In this document: positions 13,933-22,516 of the stretch, piece by piece
How the letters are laid out: each line of letters begins with the position of its first letter
How positions within the stretch are numbered: position 1 is the stretch's first letter
Origin: ARK-15 sp038880255
Lineage (GTDB): Archaea; Thermoplasmatota; Thermoplasmata; Thermoplasmatales; ARK-15
Length of the DNA stretch: 39,180 bases
NCBI GenBank assembly: GCA_038880255.1
Contig: JAVZSA010000009.1
Span: 1 to 39,180 of the forward strand
Direction: 5' to 3'
Program-made: the position numbers and the translations under genes
Notes under the pieces: generated by a model
Database searches by the model: none
What the model saw: only the letters and a program-made list of their open reading frames with translations
Told to the model about the DNA's origin: nothing

Positions 13933-15738
13933 TTATCCCTCAAAAAATTGTCTTATTACAGGATGCATTTCCATCAATTGCTCTCTTCCCATGGCTTCAT
14001 AAAATTGTATTATTATACCAACAGTTAGTAAAACACCTGTTCCAGTGGTATTTCCAACAGTGCCTATAAGCCCTGCAAATGCAGCTAGAGCACCAACTGC
14101 AGCACCACTGAATATTGTGATTGGGGGTATATATTTGTTAAGGATATTTTCTATTACCTTTGGTTCCCTTCTAAAACCAGGAATTTGCATTCCACTTCTT
14201 AATATCTGTTTTGCCACTGCCTCAGCATTCATATTTGTTGTATCAATCCAGAATTTTGCAAAAAGTATGCTCATTCCTACCATAAATACAACAAATGCCA
14301 CCACATGCATTATAAATTGAAATGTAGAATGACCAAGAAATGCGCTAGAATATGCAGTTGGTTCCATTAATGGCAAAAGCCATTCCCCAAGACCATTTAT
14401 ATTATTTAGATAATATGCAAGACCACCTATTGGTGTTGATTGTTGTATTCCCAAAGTCTGTGCCTGCTCTGGGGTAGGATAAACACCCAACCAAGGATTA
14501 TGACCTAAAATTGGAACATGAGATAAGGTAGGATTGGTCCAAAATATAAGGGACCACATAGTAATATTTGCCATAAGTGCTGATGTAAGAATTACTGGAA
14601 TATTTGAGGCATAGAGTAATTTTATTGGATATCTCCCCCTTGCACCTCTTACCCTTTCATGTGCAAGTGGTAGCTCTATTTTTGTGCTTTCTGTCCAAGC
14701 AACTATAAGAAACACTATAATCACACCTATCAATGAAACTAATCCATTTGGCATCCTAAATAGTAATGTTTCAATTCTACCATTATATAAATCGGAAGCC
14801 GAAAAATGTGAAAGAAGGTAAGCAGCTCCAGGTATTGCACCACTTGGTGGATTATATATTGAAACCGGTTGTGAAGGATTTGTTGGAATCCAATTAATTG
14901 TTCCAGTTATAAGAGCTTGTGAAACTCCAGCAGCTATAAAAAGTGATACACCAGATCCAATACCCCATTTACTAACAAGCTCATCCATCAAGAAAAGTAT
15001 ATATGACCCAAAGAAAAGTTGTAATACAATAAATGTATCAGCAAGAAAAGTTCCATGGCCAGGCCAAACAGAATTTAAAGAACTTACAAATGCAGAATCA
15101 GGTGTAAGATATCCAAAAACTTGAGGAATTGCTTCTACAAAAATCATTATTATTACCAAAAGTTTTTGAACACTTTGATAAAGTGCTTGGTCCTCACGGT
15201 CACCTAGATCAAGATTTATTAGTTTTGCACCTACAAATAGCTGCATTATTATACTTGCTGTAACAATTGGACCAATACCCAAATCTAATAATGATCCTTG
15301 AGCACCAGCCATTATGGCTCTAAATGATGAAAATACATCAATCATTGTTGATGTGTTTAGACCATAAATGTAAATATTTGTTAGAACAAAATATAGTATA
15401 AGTACTAATCCAGTCCAAAATAATTTCTCTCTAAACCTTACATGTCTTTGTGGTTTCTTTATTATTGGAAGCTTTTCAACTAAAGGCTTTAAACCATATA
15501 GTTTACTTTTCTTTTCACCTTTGTATGAAGCTATTAGATAGGTGATATAGAAAAGCGGTCCTGTAAGTAAAATAAAAACAAGTGTATCAACCCAATCCTT
15601 CTTTATGGAAGAGGCAAAATCTTGTAAAGAAATTAATGAACCTGCTAAATATGCTTGATAGAAATAAATAACAAAAATAAATAATAAGATTATGACTATT
15701 CCAACTGATCTATTCCTTGGAATTTCCTCTTCAGGCAT
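13933..15738 (-). CDS. secY: preprotein translocase channel subunit SecY
   Basis: The pore of the Sec translocon. The canonical SecY core begins near residue 84 (KPLVEKLP...FREKLFWTG) and shows the plug region with GIGPIVTASIIMQL, DELVSKWGIGSGVSLFIAAGVSQ, the cytoplasmic loop RVRGARGRYPIKLLY, and the final YIPPITIFSGA. The 601-residue length is well above about 440 for methanogen SecY. The extra comes from an N-terminal extension of about 83 residues with two more predicted membrane segments (about 12-34 and 49-70), and from long external loops rich in Pro and Gly. It overlaps rpl15 by 8 bases at the end of the ribosomal protein run. Confidence 0.96.
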   Translation of the reverse strand: MPEEEIPRNRSVGIVIILLFIFVIYFYQAYLAGSLISLQDFASSIKKDWVDTLVFILLTGPLFYITYLIASYKGEKKSKLYGLKPLVEKLPIIKKPQRHVRFREKLFWTGLVLILYFVLTNIYIYGLNTSTMIDVFSSFRAIMAGAQGSLLDLGIGPIVTASIIMQLFVGAKLINLDLGDREDQALYQSVQKLLVIIMIFVEAIPQVFGYLTPDSAFVSSLNSVWPGHGTFLADTFIVLQLFFGSYILFLMDELVSKWGIGSGVSLFIAAGVSQALITGTINWIPTNPSQPVSIYNPPSGAIPGAAYLLSHFSASDLYNGRIETLLFRMPNGLVSLIGVIIVFLIVAWTESTKIELPLAHERVRGARGRYPIKLLYASNIPVILTSALMANITMWSLIFWTNPTLSHVPILGHNPWLGVYPTPEQAQTLGIQQSTPIGGLAYYLNNINGLGEWLLPLMEPTAYSSAFLGHSTFQFIMHVVAFVVFMVGMSILFAKFWIDTTNMNAEAVAKQILRSGMQIPGFRREPKVIENILNKYIPPITIFSGAAVGALAAFAGLIGTVGNTTGTGVLLTVGIIIQFYEAMGREQLMEMHPVIRQFFEG

Positions 15739-16159
15739 TGGGTTCTACCCCGCCACCCGATTCCTGTAATTTTTTCAATGCCAATGAGCTTACTTTAGGT
15801 ACTTTAACATAAATCTTTTTTTCTACCTTACCTCTTCCAAGTAGTTTAGTATAACCTGCAGCACTAAGATCGACATACCAAGAATCATTTTTCTTAGTAA
15901 CATAACCTAAGTCTGAAAATACTTGAAAATTTTCCTGTAATTGATCCAAATTAATAGCTATTTCTTCTCTAGATGGGTGATGACTGGTAAAACCATGCCT
16001 CCCCCAATGTTCCCTGTAATATTTATTAAGCCATATCCACTTGTGTTTACCAAGTCCTGCAAATCCTTTTCCACCTTTTAAGCCATGGCCTCTTCTTCCT
16101 TTCATTCCATGACCATGTCTTCTGTATCCTCTAAATTTTCTTCCCCTGCTGTAGGACAT
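15731..16159 (-). CDS. rpl15: 50S ribosomal protein uL15
   Basis: A 142-residue protein with a very basic Gly/Arg/His N-terminus (RGYRRHGHGMKGRRGHG), followed by KGFAGLGKHKW and the globular part ending VPKVSSLALKKLQESGGG. uL15 is an early 23S rRNA-binding assembly protein. It follows rpl30 directly and precedes secY, the standard archaeal order. Confidence 0.95.
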   Translation of the reverse strand: MSYSRGRKFRGYRRHGHGMKGRRGHGLKGGKGFAGLGKHKWIWLNKYYREHWGRHGFTSHHPSREEIAINLDQLQENFQVFSDLGYVTKKNDSWYVDLSAAGYTKLLGRGKVEKKIYVKVPKVSSLALKKLQESGGGVEPNA

Positions 16160-16621
16160 TTATATCACCATTTTTTTTATTAGATCGTTAATATGTTTTT
16201 GTCTATAACCTAGATCACCCCTCTCTCTAAATGATCTTTTTGTGTTACTAAATCCACCTAGTGGAGGATGCAATCTAAAGATAGGCTTTATTTCAGGTAG
16301 TTTATCATACCTTAATTTTTTTTCAAGAATAGCATCTGCTAGTTCTTCTATTGAGTTTAAATTTATATTTTTTAAGTAAGCTTCATCAATAGGTCTATCT
16401 CCCAAAAGTCTTCCCCTTTTTGAAAGTAATTGGATAAGTGTTTCTCTATCAATTTCACCCCAAGTAATGTAATCCTTTGCCTTCCTTAGCATACCTTCAA
16501 TTACTTTATCTTTTGGTAAAAGAACAAGATGATTTACCCTAGTAAGCCTCAGATATTTTAATGTCTTTGAAACATCCCTATTCACACCAGTCCTACCTCT
16601 AATCCTTATGACTGCGTACAT
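16160..16621 (-). CDS. rpl30: 50S ribosomal protein uL30
   Basis: The conserved chain starts MYAVIRIRGRTGVN at 16621, with GAGGTGGTGG just upstream as ribosome site. An open frame extends 16 residues further, but those are not uL30-like. This gives 153 residues, the long archaeal/eukaryotic (L7) form, with the C-terminal FRLHPPLGGF region. The start lies 23 bases inside rps5. Confidence 0.93.
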   Translation of the reverse strand: MYAVIRIRGRTGVNRDVSKTLKYLRLTRVNHLVLLPKDKVIEGMLRKAKDYITWGEIDRETLIQLLSKRGRLLGDRPIDEAYLKNINLNSIEELADAILEKKLRYDKLPEIKPIFRLHPPLGGFSNTKRSFRERGDLGYRQKHINDLIKKMVI

Positions 16622-17270
16622 CCACACCACCACCTCTATATATTGCAAGGTTAAGTGTAATTTTTTCATTCATTTTCATAGTTGATGTTTGTTTTAATGC
16701 ATTATATGCTGCCAATGCATAATTTACTGTAGTTTTGGTATGCCCTTCCGTAAAACCCCAGGCATCTTGAATGCCAGCCAACCTTAAAACGTCTTTTGCA
16801 ACATCGCCTACAGCAAGACCTACACCTCTAGGTGCTGGTTTAAAAATTACCTTTACGGAACCTGAGGATCCCTCTACCTTAAAAGGTAGTGAATGGGGTC
16901 TATTACAACCACATTCCCAAGATCCACATCCCCTTTTTATTTCTATAATGTTTAATTTTGCATTTTCAATAGCCTTTTTTATAATAGGACCTACTTCCTT
17001 TCCTTTTGCCCTTCCTATACCAACAAAACCATCCTTATTACCAATTACCACTGTAATTGCAAATTTTGTTCTCCTTCCTGAATCCGTCATTCTCTGTACC
17101 ATTTTTATATCGACCACTTTTTCTTCCAAATTTGGTAAAAGTCTATCGACTATTTGTGGCTCTTTCAATGGAAGTCTTGTTGAAAGTGCTTCAGACATAC
17201 TTGTAATTTTACCTTCATAAACAAGTTTTCCAAGTTTAGTTTTTGGTATCCAACCTGTTTCTTCATCCAT
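16599..17270 (-). CDS. rps5: 30S ribosomal protein uS5
   Basis: A 223-residue decoding-fidelity protein. The double-stranded RNA-binding half contains DGFVGIGRAKGKEVGP, and the C-terminal half contains APRGVGLAVGDVAKDVLRLAGI and the FTEGHTKTTVNYALAAY helix, as in S2/S5 of archaea and eukaryotes. CGSWECGC is the archaeal insertion. The tail overlaps rpl30. Confidence 0.95.
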   Translation of the reverse strand: MDEETGWIPKTKLGKLVYEGKITSMSEALSTRLPLKEPQIVDRLLPNLEEKVVDIKMVQRMTDSGRRTKFAITVVIGNKDGFVGIGRAKGKEVGPIIKKAIENAKLNIIEIKRGCGSWECGCNRPHSLPFKVEGSSGSVKVIFKPAPRGVGLAVGDVAKDVLRLAGIQDAWGFTEGHTKTTVNYALAAYNALKQTSTMKMNEKITLNLAIYRGGGVDVRSHKD

Positions 17271-17271
17271 A

Positions 17272-17769
17272 TTATACCACCATTTTCTCCTTTATTTGTT
17301 CAAGCATTTTTTCAATTTCATCATTTAAGTGTTTTCCTTTAATCCTATCCTCAATTTCTTCAGTTTCTTCACCGTGTGGAATATTAATACCAGCATCAAG
17401 TAAACCTTTCATAGCAGCATAAATTCTACCACCTTTTCCTGGTTTTAATAGACCGGAATCAAGAACAGCACTTTCTAGATTTATTTTTTTAGCTCTTAAA
17501 CCTGCTAGGTATCCTGTTAAATAAGCAGCAGGAACAGATTTTGTTGAAAAGTTCCATCCATATTTTTTTAGTTCTTTTGAAATTGCAGATGCAACAATTC
17601 TGTCACCTATTTCATCATAAAGAGCTATTTGTACTATGGTATTTTTAAGGGTCTTTCTTACAATAGCCCTTGGTAAACCCGATTTTAAGAGTGAAAGTCT
17701 TTTTCTATAGTCTGTCCTATTCTGTCTTCTTCTCCTGAATTTAACATGATATTTAGGTCCTTGACTCAT
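17272..17769 (-). CDS. rpl18: 50S ribosomal protein uL18
   Basis: The 165-residue 5S rRNA-binding protein begins GPKYHVKFRRRRQNRTDY and has KRLSLLKSG, then AAYLTGYLAGLRA, as archaeal uL18 does. The start overlaps the rpl19e stop as ATGA. It belongs to the uniform minus-strand ribosomal run. Confidence 0.95.
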   Translation of the reverse strand: MSQGPKYHVKFRRRRQNRTDYRKRLSLLKSGLPRAIVRKTLKNTIVQIALYDEIGDRIVASAISKELKKYGWNFSTKSVPAAYLTGYLAGLRAKKINLESAVLDSGLLKPGKGGRIYAAMKGLLDAGINIPHGEETEEIEDRIKGKHLNDEIEKMLEQIKEKMVV

Positions 17770-18206
17770 TTTACCACCCCTTTAAGGTGTAGTTGTAAAT
17801 GTGCCCTGCTTTTGAACATTCCACCCTTTGCATATCTATAGTATTTCCTGTATGTTGTACTATCTATTTTTCCTTCATCTCTCATTTTTCTTAATTCATC
17901 TCTAATTGCTCTTATTGTTTTTATCCATCTCTCTTTTCTACTTAATCTTGCATATTTCGTTCCTTTTCTTGATCCAGGACCCTTTCTAAGACCTTTATTC
18001 TTTTGTGTATGTATCTTTTTTATTCTAGCACGGGAATTGCCCTTTTTTGGAATTTTTTTAATTAAACCCTTTTTAATAAGCATTCTAATATCTTCCCTTG
18101 TAATAGCTTCGGAAACATCTTCTAAACCCTTTGGATCGATATAAACCCTAGATTTTCCACATTTTAGAATCTTTGATGCAAGTTCTTTTTGGAATGAAAG
18201 ATCCAT
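17766..18206 (-). CDS. rpl19e: 50S ribosomal protein eL19
   Basis: A 146-residue archaeal/eukaryotic-only protein: QKELASKILKCGKSRVYIDP at the N-terminus, then the basic GLRKGPGSRKGTK segment and a long charged helix (ERWIKTIRAIRDELRKM) that reaches across the subunit surface. The stop of eL32 is adjacent. Confidence 0.95.
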   Translation of the reverse strand: MDLSFQKELASKILKCGKSRVYIDPKGLEDVSEAITREDIRMLIKKGLIKKIPKKGNSRARIKKIHTQKNKGLRKGPGSRKGTKYARLSRKERWIKTIRAIRDELRKMRDEGKIDSTTYRKYYRYAKGGMFKSRAHLQLHLKGVVK

Positions 18207-18611
18207 TTACTGCACCTCCTTGTAGTTTAATACTTTAAATCCCTTTTCAACAGCAGTTTTATAAATTTCCAATTTTTTCTTTTTTCCAACTGTAGAAGCT
18301 ATTCTGACTGCATCCAATTCCTTATTTAATTTTGACAGCTCATTAACATTGTGTACAAGAACATCCCTATATCCCGAAGGATGCAAATATCTAACCTTTT
18401 TTGGTCCTCTGAATCCTGAGTCCACTACTGGAGGCCTGTATTTTTTATGTTCCCTCATTTTTGAATGTTTTCCCTTAGGTCTTCTCCAAGCTTCACCTAA
18501 CTTTTTATATCTAAACCATTCCTGCCTTCTGAAAAGTGGTCTTTTTCTTGCTAATTTTAATTTGAGCATAAAGAGTTTTTTCATTTCTTTATCAAATTTT
18601 CTCATTTTCAA
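18207..18611 (-). CDS. rpl32e: 50S ribosomal protein eL32
   Basis: A 134-residue protein with the core RRQEWFRYKKLGEAWRRPKG and PPVVDSGFRGPKKVR followed by LHPSGYRDVLVHN, all diagnostic of eL32. Archaeal and eukaryotic only. Start overlaps the uL6 stop by 4 bases. MKMRK offers two possible ATGs. Confidence 0.95.
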   Translation of the reverse strand: MKMRKFDKEMKKLFMLKLKLARKRPLFRRQEWFRYKKLGEAWRRPKGKHSKMREHKKYRPPVVDSGFRGPKKVRYLHPSGYRDVLVHNVNELSKLNKELDAVRIASTVGKKKKLEIYKTAVEKGFKVLNYKEVQ

Positions 18612-19147
18612 TCACCCTTACTTATTATATATATTCCATCTTGAAATACTCTAGGATCGTAATTCTTTATTTTAGTTGCCTTTTCTATGTTTGCTGCAGT
18701 TTGACCTACTTCTTCTATATTTATACCGCTAACAATAACAATATCATTTTTAACTTCAACTTTCACATTTCCAAATATCTTTGCCTTTCTTGGTCTTTTT
18801 TCACCAAGGAAATTTTCTATTAAAATCTCTTTTCCTTTTACATTCACTTTAATAGGAAAGTGTGCATAAACTATCTTTAATTTATACTCGTACCCTTCAG
18901 TAACACCCTTTACCATATTCCTGACATGTGCATTCCAGGTTCCTGCTAAAGAAACATCTTTTTTTCTTGGTAATTCACATTCAATTATTATATTATTACC
19001 CTCTTGCCTCATTTTAACTTTATCGTCAATAAACTCCCTTTTTAATTCTCCCTTAGGGCCCCTAACAGTTAATATATTATTTTGAAACGTAAAAGTAACA
19101 CCCTGCGGCGCATTAATATTATAGGATAAAATTTCACTTACCACCAT
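18608..19147 (-). CDS. rpl6: 50S ribosomal protein uL6
   Basis: A 179-residue protein with two copies of the uL6 fold, the VRGPKGELKREF start of the first and the MVKGVTEGYEYKLKIVYAHFP junction, then NFLGEKRPRKA in the second. It sits at the factor-binding base of the large subunit. Confidence 0.95.
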   Translation of the reverse strand: MVVSEILSYNINAPQGVTFTFQNNILTVRGPKGELKREFIDDKVKMRQEGNNIIIECELPRKKDVSLAGTWNAHVRNMVKGVTEGYEYKLKIVYAHFPIKVNVKGKEILIENFLGEKRPRKAKIFGNVKVEVKNDIVIVSGINIEEVGQTAANIEKATKIKNYDPRVFQDGIYIISKGD

Positions 19148-19159
19148 TTTTCATACACC

Positions 19160-19549
19160 TCAGTAAACATATGCAATCAATTTACCCCCAAGACCATTTT
19201 TCTTTGCTTCAGAATGTGTCATCAATCCCTTATTTGTTGAAATTATCAATATTCCAAAATCCTGAGCTGGTAAATATCTTGATTCAAATTTCTCTATATC
19301 ATCTCTTTTTACGGAAAATCTTGGTTTAATAGAACCGCAACTATTGATAGTTGGTTGTAATCTTACCTTGAAAATACCCCCTCTATTATTATTTAGATAT
19401 TCGAAATCTTTCACATAGTTATAATCTTGCATAATCTTTAGTATTCTACCTATTAATTTACTTGCTGGTTTTATCTCCACTTCCAATTTTCCCACATTTA
19501 CCGAATTTTTAATTTTGCTTAAAGCATCGCTTAATGGATCGTTTTGCAT
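19160..19549 (-). CDS. rps8: 30S ribosomal protein uS8
   Basis: The 129-residue protein begins DPLSDALSKIKN and ends GLMTHSEAKKNGLGGKLIAYVY, close to the archaeal S8/S15A consensus. It binds helix 21 of 16S rRNA. It follows rps14 by 9 bases with a GGTGA ribosome site. Confidence 0.95.
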   Translation of the reverse strand: MQNDPLSDALSKIKNSVNVGKLEVEIKPASKLIGRILKIMQDYNYVKDFEYLNNNRGGIFKVRLQPTINSCGSIKPRFSVKRDDIEKFESRYLPAQDFGILIISTNKGLMTHSEAKKNGLGGKLIAYVY

Positions 19550-19558
19550 AATATCACC

Positions 19559-19720
19559 TCACGAATATTTTTTAAAACCTAATTCAGGAGCAACTTCTCT
19601 AAAGCATTGCCTGCAAAGGTGTAATCCATATTTTCTTACAATACCTCTTTTTCTTCCGCATCTTTCACATCCATCCTTTCTACCGAATTTTTTCTTTGGT
19701 CTCAATTTTGGTTGTGCCAA
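19559..19720 (-). CDS. rps14: 30S ribosomal protein uS14, zinc form
   Basis: A 53-residue protein with the zinc site Cys18, Cys21, Cys36 and Cys39 (CERC ... CRQC) in the archaeal uS14 frame ending GFKKYS. The start is TTG at 19720, directly after the rpl5 stop. GGAGGTGA spans the end of rpl5, 5 bases before it, and fixes this start. Confidence 0.94.
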   Translation of the reverse strand: MAQPKLRPKKKFGRKDGCERCGRKRGIVRKYGLHLCRQCFREVAPELGFKKYS

Positions 19721-20248
19721 TTACTTCACCTCCAATATTTCAACTCCAAATTTTTTCTTTATAAATTCCATTGCTTCTTCTCTGCTTATCCTTTCTTTTT
19801 TTGGTAATTTTTTTCTATTCACTACTCTTCTTTCAATTCTAAAACCACATTTTCTCTTGAAATTTACACTAATATCCATACCAAAAATACCTATTTCAGG
19901 ATCATATTTTATTCCTTCAAAACTTGTATAGTCTTTAATACCAAAGTTTAAATTACCTCCGGAATCAAATGAGTATTGGGGAATCTTAAAATTTTTAACC
20001 CATAAAGCTCTTTTTAGGAAATTTTCAGCCTCCTCATTTCTTAATGTTACCTTAGTTCCAATTGCCTGTTTTTTCCTTATGTTAAAATCCCTTATTGTTC
20101 TTTTTGCAATTGTTTGAATAGGTTTTCTTCCTGTTAGTATCTCAAGTACTTTTTTTGCTCTTTCAAGCTTTTCTCCACCTTCCCCAACGCCTATATTTAT
20201 TACTACCTTATCGATTGTTACCTCTCTTGTAGGATTTTCATCACTCAT
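19721..20248 (-). CDS. rpl5: 50S ribosomal protein uL5
   Basis: A 175-residue 5S rRNA-binding protein: VTIDKVVINIGVGEGGEKL, then LTGRKPIQTIAKRTIRDF and GIKDYTSFEGIKYDPEIGIFGMD, the archaeal L5/L11 pattern. Its start overlaps rps4e by 8 bases. Its last codons serve as ribosome site for rps14. Confidence 0.95.
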   Translation of the reverse strand: MSDENPTREVTIDKVVINIGVGEGGEKLERAKKVLEILTGRKPIQTIAKRTIRDFNIRKKQAIGTKVTLRNEEAENFLKRALWVKNFKIPQYSFDSGGNLNFGIKDYTSFEGIKYDPEIGIFGMDISVNFKRKCGFRIERRVVNRKKLPKKERISREEAMEFIKKKFGVEILEVK

Positions 20249-20963
20249 TTGTCTTCACCTCTGGTAATTGAATTAAAGGCTTAACTGTACCTACGGGAAA
20301 TACGTTGTATTTTGAAGTTTCAAAGCCTTCCTTAAATTTCACCATGTTCGGTGTAATTGCATTAACAATTTTGTATGATTCAATCCTTCCTAATTTTCCC
20401 ACATTCTTTCCACCAATAATAAATGCATAGCTATTTTCTGCCAATGGAATATGAGAAATTATTTCTTTTTTACTCAAATCTATCTGAAGTGAATCGCCAG
20501 TGTTATAAATTTTTTTATCGAGTATAAAATTTGTACCATCATGTAAATGGTATTGGAATTTCCCATCCTTTACAGTTGAAATTTTTTCAATTCTTGAAAG
20601 TTTCCATTTTGAGTCCTCTTCCTGGATTTCCACTAACCTAAGCTTCCCACGCGTATCATATAAAACTCTGAAATATTTATTTATTTCAGGTATTGAGATT
20701 ACATCCATAAAGCCTACCGGAAATTTATGGTCGGTCACTACCCTCCCATTTATATGAACAACTCTTCTAACAAGTATTTTTTTTGTCTCCCACATTGTGT
20801 CAGATAAATGTAAATAATCCCTTATGAGAAGTCCAAGTGCGATACTCTTATCTGATTTATGAGGTCCAGCTCTAGGTTTAACTGCAAATTTAAATTCCTT
20901 TCTAGGAACTTGAATTGCTTTGCTTAGGTTCAATCTTTTCAGATGCTTGCTCAACTGTCTCAC
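20241..20963 (-). CDS. rps4e: 30S ribosomal protein eS4
   Basis: The archaeal/eukaryotic eS4 of about 240 residues: SKHLKRLNL then FAVKPRAGPH at the N-terminus, an S4-like RNA-binding region (VVHINGRVVTDHKFPVGFMDVI) and a KOW-type C-terminus (IIGGKNVGKLGRIESY). The start is GTG 20963, or more likely TTG 20954, which has GGAAGGTGA five bases upstream. Either way the gene begins 53-62 bases inside rpl24. Confidence 0.93.
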   Translation of the reverse strand: MRQLSKHLKRLNLSKAIQVPRKEFKFAVKPRAGPHKSDKSIALGLLIRDYLHLSDTMWETKKILVRRVVHINGRVVTDHKFPVGFMDVISIPEINKYFRVLYDTRGKLRLVEIQEEDSKWKLSRIEKISTVKDGKFQYHLHDGTNFILDKKIYNTGDSLQIDLSKKEIISHIPLAENSYAFIIGGKNVGKLGRIESYKIVNAITPNMVKFKEGFETSKYNVFPVGTVKPLIQLPEVKTNE

Positions 20964-21339
20964 CTTCCTCTATAACTTTATTTTTCATTAATGCTAAATT
21001 TTTTAATTTTTCCAATCTTTTTTTATCGGATAGATCAAGTTTAGTTATTATTACATTTGATGGATCTATCCATCTCGGTTTTTGTTTTTTATCAGCCTTA
21101 TTTATTAAAACATTTTCCACATTTATTTTCATTTTTTTGAGATCCACATTTGATATTTTTCCTTCAAATCCTTTAAAATTACCCCTAACTATTTTTACTG
21201 TATCTCCCTTTCTTACGGAAATTGATCTTACACCGTATTTAGCAAATAGTTCATCACTTAAATGAGATGATATCATCTTTTCTCTGCGATGTTTTGGTGA
21301 TTTGTAAAGCATTTTTCTCATTTTTCCAGGTTTAACCAT
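20902..21339 (-). CDS. rpl24: 50S ribosomal protein uL24
   Basis: A 145-residue KOW-domain protein: SISVRKGDTVKIVRGNFKG and KISNVDLKKMKINVENVL, with PRWIDPSNVIITKLDLSDK. It is an early assembly factor. The last 20 or so residues (ETVEQASEKIEPKQSNSSS) are a polar tail beyond the usual archaeal length of about 120, and this tail is what overlaps rps4e. Confidence 0.94.
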   Translation of the reverse strand: MVKPGKMRKMLYKSPKHRREKMISSHLSDELFAKYGVRSISVRKGDTVKIVRGNFKGFEGKISNVDLKKMKINVENVLINKADKKQKPRWIDPSNVIITKLDLSDKKRLEKLKNLALMKNKVIEEGETVEQASEKIEPKQSNSSS

Positions 21340-21350
21340 AAATATTCACC

Positions 21351-21758
21351 TCATATTATTGTAGATGCAATAGCAGCAATTCTTGGCCATCTTTCTGCTG
21401 CTTCTCTTGCCACAGGTCCTTTTATTTCAGTTCCTTTTGTTTCACCATTTTCAGTTATTATTACCACTGCATTGTCCTCAAACTGAACCATTGTTCCATC
21501 AGGCCTTCTAAAGGGGCGTCTTTGTCTTACAACTACAGCCCTCATTACTTTTTTTCTAGTTTCGGGTGTACCTTTCTTAACACTTACGACAACAGGATCT
21601 CCTACACCCGCAGCAGGTTGTCTTCTTTTGGTTCCATGATATGCTAAGACAGTTATTATTTGAACTACCTTTGCTCCAGTATTATCTGCACATTCAATTT
21701 TTGCACCGGTTGGAAGTCCTCTACTCTGCCTACCTGCCACACCTTTCATTTTATTCAC
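21351..21758 (-). CDS. rpl14: 50S ribosomal protein uL14
   Basis: The 135-residue protein shows GLPTGAKIECADNTGAK, then RRQPAAGVGDPVVVSVKKG and VRQRRPFRRPDG, the highly conserved uL14 set. It lies at the subunit interface. It overlaps rps17 by 8 bases. Confidence 0.95.
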   Translation of the reverse strand: MNKMKGVAGRQSRGLPTGAKIECADNTGAKVVQIITVLAYHGTKRRQPAAGVGDPVVVSVKKGTPETRKKVMRAVVVRQRRPFRRPDGTMVQFEDNAVVIITENGETKGTEIKGPVAREAAERWPRIAAIASTII

Positions 21759-22080
21759 CCCTTACCTTTTCAATGGCAACAAAGGATACAGTTTTAGAAA
21801 TTGGCCTGCATTCCATGAATTTTATTATATCCCCTTCTTTAATTTCAAGGCATTCTGGTGAATGAACATGATATTTACTCCTCCTCTTTTCATATCTTTC
21901 ATACTTTTTGTTATAATGTAAATAATCTCTCACAACTACCACAGTTCTATTCATCTTTGCACTTATAACTCTACCTGTAAGCAACTGTCCCCTTACTTTA
22001 ATATTACCATGAAATGGACAATTTTTATCATTACACACTTTTTTTACTTCCTTTACTTCAATGCCGATGTTTTTCATCAA
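21751..22080 (-). CDS. rps17: 30S ribosomal protein uS17
   Basis: A 109-residue archaeal-length uS17: CNDKNCPFHGNIKVRGQ at the N-terminus, then GRVISAKMNRTVVVVRDYLHY and HSPECLEIKEGDIIKFMECRPISKTVSFV. It binds the 5' domain of 16S rRNA. The start overlaps the RNase P gene stop as ATGA. Confidence 0.95.
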   Translation of the reverse strand: MMKNIGIEVKEVKKVCNDKNCPFHGNIKVRGQLLTGRVISAKMNRTVVVVRDYLHYNKKYERYEKRRSKYHVHSPECLEIKEGDIIKFMECRPISKTVSFVAIEKVRGE

Positions 22081-22313
22081 TTACCACCTCTTGATATTCT
22101 ATCCAAAGGTCTTCCAAGCAATTCTTTGCCATAAAAAATTTTGCCATCTATAAGCAAATTCACATTTTTCTTTGGAATTGCCCAATTTCTTTTTCCTTTT
22201 ATATATATCATATTTTTTGTTTCATAAATTATTCTACCTTCAATACCTACCATATTGCTGTTTGATGATTCTATGATTTTAGCCTCTTTACCAATAATAT
22301 TTATCCATGTCAT
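22077..22313 (-). CDS. rnp1: RNase P protein component 1 (Rpp29/Pop4)
   Basis: A 78-residue Sm-like barrel subunit of the tRNA 5'-processing ribonucleoprotein. IGKEAKIIESSNSNMVGIEG and VYET-type strand IIYETKNMIYI followed by the basic KKNV and GRPLDR match Rpp29. It sits between rpl29 and rps17, where euryarchaea keep it. It is near the short end of the family, with almost no N-terminal extension. Confidence 0.9.
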   Translation of the reverse strand: MTWINIIGKEAKIIESSNSNMVGIEGRIIYETKNMIYIKGKRNWAIPKKNVNLLIDGKIFYGKELLGRPLDRISRGGN

Positions 22314-22516
22314 ACCTTTACCCCCTTCTCCCTAAGTACAGTTTTTATTCTTGCTATTTGTCTTCTTAATGACTTTATTTTTCCTGGATTGTGGGGGGCA
22401 CCGCCCATAGATGAAAGCCCTCTCTCATTTAGAAGTTCAGAACTTAGTTCTTTGAGCCTTTTTAGAATTTCTTCATTGGTTAGATTCCTTAGATCCTTCG
22501 CCTTGATTTCCTTCAT
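22310..22516 (-). CDS. rpl29: 50S ribosomal protein uL29
   Basis: The ATG at 22516 (MKEIKAKDLRNLT) has AGGAGG about 8 bases upstream and gives 68 residues. An upstream in-frame extension lacks that support. EILKRLKELSSELLNERGL and the KIKSLRRQIARIKTVLREK helix are typical uL29. The start lies 44 bases inside rps3, and the stop overlaps rnp1 by 4 bases. Confidence 0.94.
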   Translation of the reverse strand: MKEIKAKDLRNLTNEEILKRLKELSSELLNERGLSSMGGAPHNPGKIKSLRRQIARIKTVLREKGVKV

